This document shows positions 25,469 to 33,600 of a stretch of 49,755 bases of DNA, in pieces. How positions within the stretch are numbered: position 1 is the first letter of the stretch; each line of letters opens with the position of its first letter. The notes under the pieces are model-generated. The model saw only the letters and a program-made list of their open reading frames with translations. It did no database searches and was not told the DNA's origin. The position numbers were made by a program, and so were the translations under genes. This DNA comes from Chloroflexota bacterium (GTDB taxonomy: Bacteria; Chloroflexota; Anaerolineae; Caldilineales; Caldilineaceae): NCBI GenBank assembly GCA_024277175.1, contig JAJRVT010000439.1, positions 1-49,755 on the forward strand, read 5' to 3'.

Positions 25469-26677
25469 ATGAAACGCATCGGTTCTCTTCTCTCTCTCGC
25501 TCTCGTGATCGCACTTCTGGTCTCTGGCTGCACCGCCCCCGCACCTTCCTCCACGGGCGGTGGTGAAGCAGCTTCCGCCCCTGCAGAGACGATCAAGATC
25601 GGCGGCGCTTTCAACCTGACCGGCGAACTCTCTTCCCTGGATGTACCAGCGGCCAATGGCGCCAAACTGGCGTTGGCTGAGATCAACGCGGCCGGCGGCG
25701 TCGACGGCAAGCAGGTGGAGTTGATCATCCGCGATGGCAAAACAGACCCCGCCACCGTGGCCAACATCACCACCCAACTTATCGACTCTGACAAAGTGGT
25801 CGCTATGATCGGGTTCACCGACTCGGATTCGGCGTTGGCCGCCGGCCCGCTCTGCCAGGAAGCGGGCATTCCCTTTATCACGGCCGGGGCGACCTCGCCG
25901 AAGTTGCCCTCCCAGGTCGGCGACATGATGTTTCTGACCCCCTTTGGCGACAACGTCCAGGCCGCGGTCGGTGCGGAGTTCGCTTATGACCGCTTCGGCC
26001 CCAAAGCTTATCTGCTTTGGGATAAAGGCACCGAGTACACCACCCTCCTCGCCGACTATTTCAAGACCCGTTTCACTGAATTAGGCGGCGAGATCGTCCT
26101 GGAGGACACCTATCAGTCCGGCGACAAGGACTTCTCGGCCCAGATCGCTAAGGCGAAATCCCTGGGCGAGCAACCGGACTTCTACTACATCTCGGCAGTG
26201 CCCGACGATATCGGCACCACCGTGAAACAGTTCCGTGAAGCCGGCATCACCGGGCCTATCGTTGGCGGCGACGGCTATGATACGCCCCTGCTGGTGGAAG
26301 TGGCCGGGGATGCAGCAAACAACGTCTTCTTCACCACCCACGCGCTCATGGATGCGGACAACGGCTCCGAGGCGGTCAAGAGTTTCATCGAGGCCTATCG
26401 GACCGAGTACGGACACGATCCGGAAAATGCCTTCGCCGCTTTGGGCTATGACACCATGAAGTTGATCGTGGACGCCATCCAGCGGGCGGGTTCCACCGAC
26501 GGTGCAGCCATCGCCAAGGCTATCGAGGAGACCCAGGGATTCCCAGGCGTGGCCGGTGAGCTGAACTACAGCGCCTCGGAGCATGTTCCCCGCAAGGGCG
26601 TTACCATGATCGAGGTCAAGGACGGCAAATTCACCCTGGCTGCGGAGATGGTGCCCGAGAAGGTGCCCGCTCCGTAG
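25469..26677 (+). CDS. Periplasmic-type substrate-binding lipoprotein (LivJ/K-like)
   Basis: 402 residues. A lipoprotein signal with the lipobox LVSGC (Cys21) anchors it outside the membrane, followed by a serine/glycine/alanine-rich linker. The mature part has the type-1 periplasmic binding fold of the Leu/Ile/Val family: IKIGGAFNLTGELSSLDVPA, KLALAEINAAGGVDGKQVEL, VVAMIGFTDSDSALAAGPLC, ITAGATSPKLPSQ and GYDTMKLIVDAIQRAGSTDG. The usual S/T pair at GxxxSxxT is present (SDSALA and AGATS). AGGAGGT stands eight bases before the ATG at 25469. It feeds LivHMGF. The ligand is not told by sequence. Confidence 0.95.
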   Translation: MKRIGSLLSLALVIALLVSGCTAPAPSSTGGGEAASAPAETIKIGGAFNLTGELSSLDVPAANGAKLALAEINAAGGVDGKQVELIIRDGKTDPATVANITTQLIDSDKVVAMIGFTDSDSALAAGPLCQEAGIPFITAGATSPKLPSQVGDMMFLTPFGDNVQAAVGAEFAYDRFGPKAYLLWDKGTEYTTLLADYFKTRFTELGGEIVLEDTYQSGDKDFSAQIAKAKSLGEQPDFYYISAVPDDIGTTVKQFREAGITGPIVGGDGYDTPLLVEVAGDAANNVFFTTHALMDADNGSEAVKSFIEAYRTEYGHDPENAFAALGYDTMKLIVDAIQRAGSTDGAAIAKAIEETQGFPGVAGELNYSASEHVPRKGVTMIEVKDGKFTLAAEMVPEKVPAP

Positions 26678-26707
26678 TAACAGATTATCGGCAAGAGGCA
26701 ACGAGCG

Positions 26708-26746
26708 CGGGGAAGTTCGACTTTACCCAGAAGCCGAACTTCCCCG
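26708..26746 (+). other. 12-bp inverted repeat between the binding-protein and peptidase genes
   Basis: 26708-26719 and 26735-26746 pair perfectly (CGGGGAAGTTCG/CGAACTTCCCCG) with a 15-base loop. No T-run follows. It could stabilise the highly needed binding-protein message relative to the genes downstream. Confidence 0.6.
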
Positions 26747-26757
26747 TGGGATGCGAC

Positions 26758-27924
26758 ATGACGACCAACCCTGACCGGCTCGACGAGATCGCCGCCTTTC
26801 TCCAGGAGAGACAATCCGCCTTCGTGGATGATCTGGCCACGCTTGTGAATGTGGATTGCGGCACAGGCAATAAAGCCGGTGTGGACCGGGTTGGCGATTG
26901 GTTGCAGGCGCGTCTGAACGCAATGAACGCCGCCGTCACCCGTTTTCCCCAGGAAGAGTACGGCGATTGCTGGCTGGGCGTCTGGCGGGGAAGCGGGCGA
27001 CAACGCGTTCTGCTGGTCGCACACCTGGACACGGTCTACCCTATCGGGACGGCGGCCGTTCGGCCCATGCGCATCGAGGGCGGCCGCGCCATCGGTCCCG
27101 GGGTTTCGGACATGAAAGGCGGACTGCTGGCCGGCCTCTACGCGGTGGCGGCCCTCCAGCGTATCCATTTCGACGACTTCGACGAGATCGCTCTCTTGGC
27201 GGTCAGTGACGAAGAAGAGGATTCGCCCGTTTCACAGGCGATCACAGCCGAGTTGGCCCGCCGCTTCGATGCGGTCTACGTGCTGGAGGCGGCCCGGGCC
27301 AACGGTGACATTGTGAGCGCACGCAAGGGGTGTGGCCAGTACGTCTTCACCGTAACGGTGGAGGACGCCCAGGCCGGCGGCGATCTGGACGATGACGTCA
27401 ACGCCATTCTGGCGTTGGCCCCCCGCATCATCGCCCTCCGGGACCTGAATGGATTGGCTCCTGGCGTGACCGTGAACCCGGGCTTGCTCGAAGGCGTGTC
27501 CGAACGCGCTTCGGTGATCATCGATGTACGCGTGGACGCGCCGGAGCAAGTCGCTTTATTGGATCAGGCCATGCATCGGATCGCCGCGATTCCGTCTCAC
27601 AGGCCGGGCGTACGCGTCAGCGTGGAAGGAGGGCTCACCATGCCGCCCATGCCTTACCGGCCGGCTATCGGTGTGCTGATCGAACGGGTGCAGTCCATCG
27701 CCCAACGTCTTGGCTTTCATGTCGGTCATACCTTCACTGGCGGCAGCTCGGACGGAAATTTCGTGGCGGCGACTGGCGCATTGGTCCTGGATGGGCTCGG
27801 TCCCATCGGCGGCCTGGACCACAGCCCCGACGAATATCTGGATTTGGATAGCATCAGACCTCGAACGGCCCTGTTAGCTGGCCTGATCATGGAGACGCCG
27901 CTCTATGAAACGCTCAAAGATTGA
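26758..27924 (+). CDS. M20-family metallopeptidase (carboxypeptidase G2/ArgE-like)
   Basis: 388 residues from the ATG at 26758; a GTG at 26746 would overlap the preceding hairpin. Two-zinc hydrolases of this family split terminal amino acids or N-acyl groups. Metal ligands are seen in LLVAHLDTVYP (His), GPGVSDMKGG (Asp), VSDEEEDSP (Glu pair) and GLDHSPDEYLD near the end. The lid-domain motif normally containing His-Ala-Gly (GxAxHAG) reads VEDAQAGGDLDDD, so the His that usually helps hold substrate across the dimer is Gln. Position in the liv operon points to hydrolysis of an imported peptide-like or acyl amino acid. No signal peptide, so it acts in the cytoplasm. Confidence 0.9.
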   Translation: MTTNPDRLDEIAAFLQERQSAFVDDLATLVNVDCGTGNKAGVDRVGDWLQARLNAMNAAVTRFPQEEYGDCWLGVWRGSGRQRVLLVAHLDTVYPIGTAAVRPMRIEGGRAIGPGVSDMKGGLLAGLYAVAALQRIHFDDFDEIALLAVSDEEEDSPVSQAITAELARRFDAVYVLEAARANGDIVSARKGCGQYVFTVTVEDAQAGGDLDDDVNAILALAPRIIALRDLNGLAPGVTVNPGLLEGVSERASVIIDVRVDAPEQVALLDQAMHRIAAIPSHRPGVRVSVEGGLTMPPMPYRPAIGVLIERVQSIAQRLGFHVGHTFTGGSSDGNFVAATGALVLDGLGPIGGLDHSPDEYLDLDSIRPRTALLAGLIMETPLYETLKD

Positions 27925-28020
27925 ACGCATGACCGGCATCGATTGAGCGGGTTGGAACGGTAAGCGTTTTCGAGTCTCTTGTAAAAGACTGTCTATCACT
28001 CAACGGAGGAGGCAACCTCA

Positions 28021-29370
28021 ATGGATCTTGCAGCTTTTGTGCAACGCGCTCGAGACAACGACGTGCGTTTCGTGCGTTTCCTCTATTGCGACAACGGCGG
28101 GACCATTCGCGGCAAGGCCATTCACATCGACAAACTGGCCGGCCGCATCCAGAATGGGATTGGCCTGACCGTCGCCATGCAGGCTATGAACATGCTCGAC
28201 CAACTCCAGTCTGTGGAGGGAATGGGGCCGGTGGGCGAAATTCGTCTGGTCCCGGATGTGGAGAGCTACGTGGAATTGCCTTACGCACCCCACAGCGCCT
28301 CTATGATGGCCGACATGATCGCCCTGGATCGCACGCCCTGGGCCGCCTGCCCGCGTTCGTTTCTGCGTCGCATGCTGGAGGAGGCTGCGACCGCCGGCGT
28401 CCATGTGCAGGCCGCGTTCGAGCCGGAGTGGACCCTGGCCCGCCAGACTGAGGACGGGTCCTTCGCCCCCGCGGATGAGAGCCTTTGTTTTAGCACGGTC
28501 GGCTGGGAAACGGGCGGCCCGGTGATCGATGCTATCGTAGCCGCCTTGGAGGCCCAGGGCATGCCGGTGGAGCAGTACTACCCGGAGTTGGGCCATGGGC
28601 AGCAGGAACTCTCCATCCGCCACGCCGCCGGCGTACGCGCCGCAGACAACCAACTCCGCTATCGGGACACCATGCGGGCCGTCGCTCGCGCCCACGGTTT
28701 CTTCGCCTCTCTGGCTCCCAAGCCTTTCCCTGACCAGGCGGGCAACGGCTGTCACATTCATGTGAGCCTCTGGGACGATGAGGGCAACAACCTGATGGCG
28801 GGTGATGGAAGTCCCCAGGGCGTAAGCCATTTCGGACGTCACTGGATCGCCGGGATCCTGGACCATCTGCCCGGCCTGGTCGCCATCACCTGCGCCAGCG
28901 TGAATTCCTACCGACGCTTGCAGCCCCAGAGTTGGAGTTCAGCGTACACCTGTTGGGGATTCGACAATCGGGAGGCGGCGGTTCGGATCGTTTCCGGACT
29001 CTGGGGTGAGACGACGCCCTCGATTCACTTCGAACTCAAAGCGTCAGATAACAGCAACAATCCCTACCTGGCGCTGGGCGCTCTCATCGCGGCCGGTATG
29101 GATGGCGTTCGCCGGGAACTGGACCCAGGGGAGCCGATGGCGGTCGACCCCTTCGACCTGGACGAAGCGGAGCGCACACGACGCAACATTCTCCGCCTGC
29201 CCGATAGCCTGGAGGCGGCCGTCGATGCCTTGGCTCAGGACACGGTGCTCACGAGCGCGCTCGGCGACCTGTTGGCCGACGCCTACATTACGGTCAAGCG
29301 CTCTGAGGCGGACGCCTTCGCCGCCCAGGACCTGGCCTTCGAACTCAAACACCACTTCTACAAATTTTAA
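28021..29370 (+). CDS. Glutamine synthetase-like gamma-glutamyl ligase (FluG C-terminal/PuuA type)
   Basis: 449 residues, with the GS catalytic fold: KPFPDQAGNGCHIHVSLW is the ATP-binding signature, NSYRRLQPQSW and WGFDNREAAVRIVSG follow, and FELKASDNSNNPYLALGAL is the glutamate-binding end. In true glutamine synthetase this last part reads E-x-R; here it is ELK, and the length and N-terminus fit the gamma-glutamyl-amide ligase groups (PuuA, FluG, IpuC) better. It would join glutamate, or a similar acid, to an amine with ATP. GGAGGAGG precedes the ATG. The amidohydrolase gene starts two bases after its stop. Confidence 0.9.
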   Translation: MDLAAFVQRARDNDVRFVRFLYCDNGGTIRGKAIHIDKLAGRIQNGIGLTVAMQAMNMLDQLQSVEGMGPVGEIRLVPDVESYVELPYAPHSASMMADMIALDRTPWAACPRSFLRRMLEEAATAGVHVQAAFEPEWTLARQTEDGSFAPADESLCFSTVGWETGGPVIDAIVAALEAQGMPVEQYYPELGHGQQELSIRHAAGVRAADNQLRYRDTMRAVARAHGFFASLAPKPFPDQAGNGCHIHVSLWDDEGNNLMAGDGSPQGVSHFGRHWIAGILDHLPGLVAITCASVNSYRRLQPQSWSSAYTCWGFDNREAAVRIVSGLWGETTPSIHFELKASDNSNNPYLALGALIAAGMDGVRRELDPGEPMAVDPFDLDEAERTRRNILRLPDSLEAAVDALAQDTVLTSALGDLLADAYITVKRSEADAFAAQDLAFELKHHFYKF

Positions 29371-29372
29371 TC

Positions 29373-30509
29373 ATGCGCAATCAAATCGCTGCAATTCCGG
29401 TTATCGATCACCACGCCCACGCGTTGATGCACCTGCCCCCGCAACTGACGCCGGCGCGTTTCGCCGCTTTCTTCAGCGAAGGCGGCGATGATGTCATCAG
29501 ACGCGAGCACGTGCAGAACAATCTCTTCTTCCGGCGCACCCTCCACGACCTGGCCCGGCTGTTGGGATGTGTAGCCACGCCGGAAGCGGTCCTGGCGGCT
29601 CGGGCCGACGTTCCCCTGGATGAGTACGCCCGCCGCCTGGTGCGAGACGCCAACGTCGAGGCCTTCCTTCTGGACTATCACTTCCAGAGCGACGACAATT
29701 ACTCTGTCCAGGAGATGACCGGCCTGACTGGGGCTGCTGTATACAGGGTGCTGCGCCTGGAAACGGTGCTGGAAGAGTTGCTGGCGGTCCACGACAACCT
29801 GGACGCGTTGCTCGACGTCTTCGCCCGGCGCATCCAGGAGGCCGCGCAGGAAGGCGTCGTCGCGTTAAAGAGCATCATCGCCTATCGCACCGGGCTGCGC
29901 ATCGGCGACCCGGATCGGAAGCAGGCCGAAGCCCATTGCCTGGCCCTCCACGAACAGGCGACTCGTCAAGGGGGCATCCGACTGACAGATAAACTGTTTC
30001 TGGATTTCTGTTTGCGCCGGGCGCTGGAATGGGCGGGCGATCTTCAGTTGCCTGTGCAGTTCCACACCGGTTTCGGCGACACAGACCTGGATATACGTGA
30101 GGTCAATCCCCTGCACATGCGTCCGCTCCTGGAGGACGATCGCTATCGAAAGACCCAATTCGTTCTGTTGCACGCCAGCTACCCCTATGTGCGGGAACTG
30201 GGCTATCTGACTTCGGTGTACGGTCACGTGTATGCGGACGTCTCGCTGGCCATCCCCTTTGCGGTCAGCGATTTCACCGCCATCTGGCGGCAGATCCTGG
30301 CCCTGGCTCCTTTCAGCAAAATCCTTTACGCCTCGGACGGCTTCAGCATTCCCGAACACTACTGGACGGGCGCCCACTGGGCCCGGGAAAGCCTGGCGCA
30401 TGTGTTGGAGGAACTGATCGATCTAGGTGCGCTGGATCAGAAGGAGGCAGTGGAGGCCGCGCGGGCGATCCTGTGTGAGAACGCTCGGCGTCTGTACCGG
30501 TTGCCGTGA
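29373..30509 (+). CDS. Amidohydrolase-2 family metal hydrolase (FluG N-terminal type)
   Basis: 378 residues. Metal-binding HxH at 14-16 (VIDHHAHAL), a Lys in GVVALKSIIAYRTGL, His in VQFHTGFGD and VLLHASYPYVREL, and the catalytic Asp in ILYASDGF match the amidohydrolase-2 (TIM-barrel) family. In fungal FluG this domain is fused in front of a glutamine-synthetase-like domain; here it follows it as a separate gene only two bases away. It likely hydrolyses or decarboxylates a ring or amide of the compound handled by the ligase. Last gene of the liv unit; a repeat block follows. Confidence 0.9.
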   Translation: MRNQIAAIPVIDHHAHALMHLPPQLTPARFAAFFSEGGDDVIRREHVQNNLFFRRTLHDLARLLGCVATPEAVLAARADVPLDEYARRLVRDANVEAFLLDYHFQSDDNYSVQEMTGLTGAAVYRVLRLETVLEELLAVHDNLDALLDVFARRIQEAAQEGVVALKSIIAYRTGLRIGDPDRKQAEAHCLALHEQATRQGGIRLTDKLFLDFCLRRALEWAGDLQLPVQFHTGFGDTDLDIREVNPLHMRPLLEDDRYRKTQFVLLHASYPYVRELGYLTSVYGHVYADVSLAIPFAVSDFTAIWRQILALAPFSKILYASDGFSIPEHYWTGAHWARESLAHVLEELIDLGALDQKEAVEAARAILCENARRLYRLP

Positions 30510-30516
30510 ACAGAGG

Positions 30517-30613
30517 GAAGAGATTGGGAGTTTCGGGGGAGAATGGGGATTGATGGGGAAACCAATCTCCATTCTCCTCAGTTTCCTAATCTCTCCCGAA
30601 TCTCCCAATCTTC
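30517..30613. repeat. Nested GAGATTGG-type inverted repeat
   Basis: Between two converging genes. An inner stem (GAGAATGG... against ...CCATTCTC, one mismatch over 14 bp) and an outer pair (GATTGGGAG against CTCCCAATC) fold into one long imperfect hairpin. It uses the same words as the blocks at 19375 and 46990, and may serve as a bidirectional terminator. Confidence 0.8.
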
Positions 30614-30630
30614 AATCCTCGATTTCTCCT

Positions 30631-33600
30631 CTACCGCGTCACCACCGGCAAGAAGACCCGCTTGTCCCCGGACGAAGATCCGCCGCTGTTGGAGCCGCCC
30701 TGGGTGGGCGTTCCGTTGCCCCAGTCCTGGCTGTGGGTGAGCAGACCGCCGCCGCTGTTGGTTCCTTTCCAAGCCGCGGACTGGCCGCTGCTCGCCGTGG
30801 GGACGAAGTCATACTGGCCGGGCGCAAGCTCCCGCCAGACGCCCTTGGCTGCGGCTACGTCTGAACGCCCCACATCCTGATCCGCGCCCCACTGCACGAA
30901 GTCCACCATCGCGTCCGGGTTGGCGAAGTCAGCCGCGGTATAGAGGCCCAGGTCCGAGGCGCTATCATCCAGATCCGCGTGGGCCCGGACCACCAACCTC
31001 TCGCCGGGGCCGAGGGTGTAGTCGTTGCCCGAGAGCAGAGTCAGCGTGTTGATCTGGCCGTACTGGAAGCGGGCGCAGAGCCACCAGTTGGAGATGTCGA
31101 CGATGCTCGTCCCGGTGTTGATGATCTCCACCCAGTCGCCATTGGCGTCGCCCTTATAGTAGACCTCGTTGATGGCCACGTCCGTGTCAGAGCCGGGCGC
31201 GCCGGGTGTAGACGTGGACGTGGGCGTCGGCGTCATGGTGGGCGTCGGCGTCGGCCCGCCGGGGGTTGGCGTCATGGTGGGCGTAGGGGTGGGTCCGCCG
31301 GGCGTCACGGTCATGGTCGGGGTTGGCGTTGGACCGCTTGGCGTCGCAGTCGGCAATACGGTGGTCGATGTGGGCGTCGGCGTGGGCGTTCCGTTGACGG
31401 TGAGGGTGGCCGAATTGCTGGTCACCTCCCCGGCGCTGTTGGCGACGATGGCCCGATACTGGCCGGCGTTCCCTGGCTGCGCGTCGGCGATGCGCAGTTC
31501 CGGCTCGGTCTCGCCGGCCATGTCCACGCCGTCCTTCTGCCAGCGGATAGCGGGATCAGGCTCTCCGCTCACTTCCACGGAGAAGGTGGCATCCATGCCC
31601 ACGTCCACGGTCTTGCTCGCGGGGTGAGTGATGATCTGGGGCGCGACCGGCGGCTCGTTCACCAGGTAGACCTCGGTGGCGGTCTCGCTGTCCTCGAAGT
31701 TGTTGCGGAAGCACTTGGCCTTGACCGTGTGGGTTCCCACACCCAGCGCGAGCGGGCCTGTGTACTCGCTGGAAGCGCCCGTCGGCTCCGACCCATCGGT
31801 GGTGTAGCGGATGGTGGCGGTGGCAGTGGTTGTGGACAGGGTGACCGAGACGCTGCCGCTGTAGGTTCCGCCCGCGGCGTCCATGACCGGCGTCCCACAG
31901 CGGAGGATGTACTCCCGGGTGACCACGTTGCTGTTGGTCCAGCCAAGCTGGGTGGCGATGGCCTTGACCGTCATGGACTTGGAGACGGTGAAGCTGTAGG
32001 GCGAAGATTGGTTGTTGGCGTTGGAGTTGGGCATGGGATCTTCGCCGTTGGTGGTCACATAGACCTGCCGGATCTTGAAGGGCGGGTTGTTGTGGCCATC
32101 CACCGTCACCTGGAAGGTGTTGTCATAGGTCCCGCCGGGCGGCGTCACGGCCGGCTCCTCGATCTGGCCAGTGAGGCTGGGATCGAAGGTGCTGAAGGAG
32201 GTCTGGCTGATGACGCTGTCGACCATGCCCGCCTTCTTGGCCCGGGTGCGCAGGGAGTAATTGCCCCCGGCCGGCAAGGTGATGGGTCCGCTGTAGACCA
32301 GGTTGGGTTCGGCGGCGCTGTTGAGAATGTAGTAGATGGTCGCGCCCTGGGTGGCCGAAGTCAGCGTCACCAGGAGATCGCCGGTGTGGTTGCCGCCGTC
32401 CGGATCGATGACCGGCGCTTCCACCTGGGCTTGGTTGGTGGTGTAGACGGTGAAGTCAGCCTTGGCCGTCTCGCTGGGCGTCGATCCCGCCAGGAAGGCC
32501 TTGGCCCAGACCGAATGCTGGCCCACGCCCAGGTTGAAGGGACCCGTATACTCGGTCGAATAGATCGTTGGCTCCGCGCCGTTGGTGGTGTAGCGGATGG
32601 TCGCGCCCGGCGTGGCTACGGAAAGGCTCACCTGGAGAGAGCCGGTCCCTGTGCCGCCGTTGGGCGTGATCACGGGCGTGGCCACCTGCTGGGTGATGTT
32701 GAAAGTGGCGCTGGTCACCGGGCTGGGCGTGTAGCCGTCCAGGTAGACCCGGGCCTTGACCGTCGCGGACTGGGTCACCTCGATGGCCGTGGTGTAGAGG
32801 GGCGAGCTGGCCGTGGGCTCGCTGCCGTCGGTGGTGTAGCGGACCTCGGCCCCCAGGACCGTGGAGCCGATATAGACGGAGAGCGAGCCTGCAAAATCGC
32901 CGCTGCTCGGATAGATGGCGGGCGCGGGCAGCGTGGTCGGGCTGACCACGATGTCACCCGAATCGGCCACATCGCTCTTGTAGTAGCCGTCCTTGTAAGC
33001 CCTGGCCTTGATCCGGTGTTCGCCGGGCGCGAGGGTGATAGGCCCGGTGTACTCCGTGCCCGGATAGAAGAAGCTGGGCGAGCGTCCGTCAGTGCGGTAC
33101 CTGATGGTCGCACCCGATGTGGCGGTGGAGAGAGTCACCTGATGGGGCTGGTTGTAGTAGCCGCCGCCAGGGTTGATGGTGGGCGTCTCTACTTTTGGCG
33201 TCGAGCTCTGGTAGGTGGCTACGCTGGTCTCGCTGCTGTTGACCAGCCCGTTGGACACAGTGGATTGAAAGGCTTTGGCCTTGACCGTGGCCCCATAGTT
33301 CAGATAGACCGTATCCCCCTGTTCCGGGATGAAGATGAACGAATCGATGGTTGGTTCGCTGCCGTTCAGGGTGTAACGGATGTGGGTGTTACTGCTGTTC
33401 TGGCTCCCCGACCCGTAAGCGATGGTGACCTGCATGGGCATGGCGTGGCTGCCGGACGCGGGGCTGATGGTGGGCGCGGCCACGGTCGCGGGATTCACGC
33501 CCCATATCTGCTGGATGGCCCCTTTCAAATTCGGCAGAGGGCCGATGTTTTTGCTGCCGGTCTGGGCCGTGCCCGTGTCCTGGAGGATCTGCTTGATCTG

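Noticed and set aside
28021-29370. Ordinary glutamine synthetase (glnA)
   Set aside because: The conserved E-x-R near the C-terminal NPYLAL motif reads ELK, and the neighbours are an importer and hydrolases, not nitrogen-control genes.
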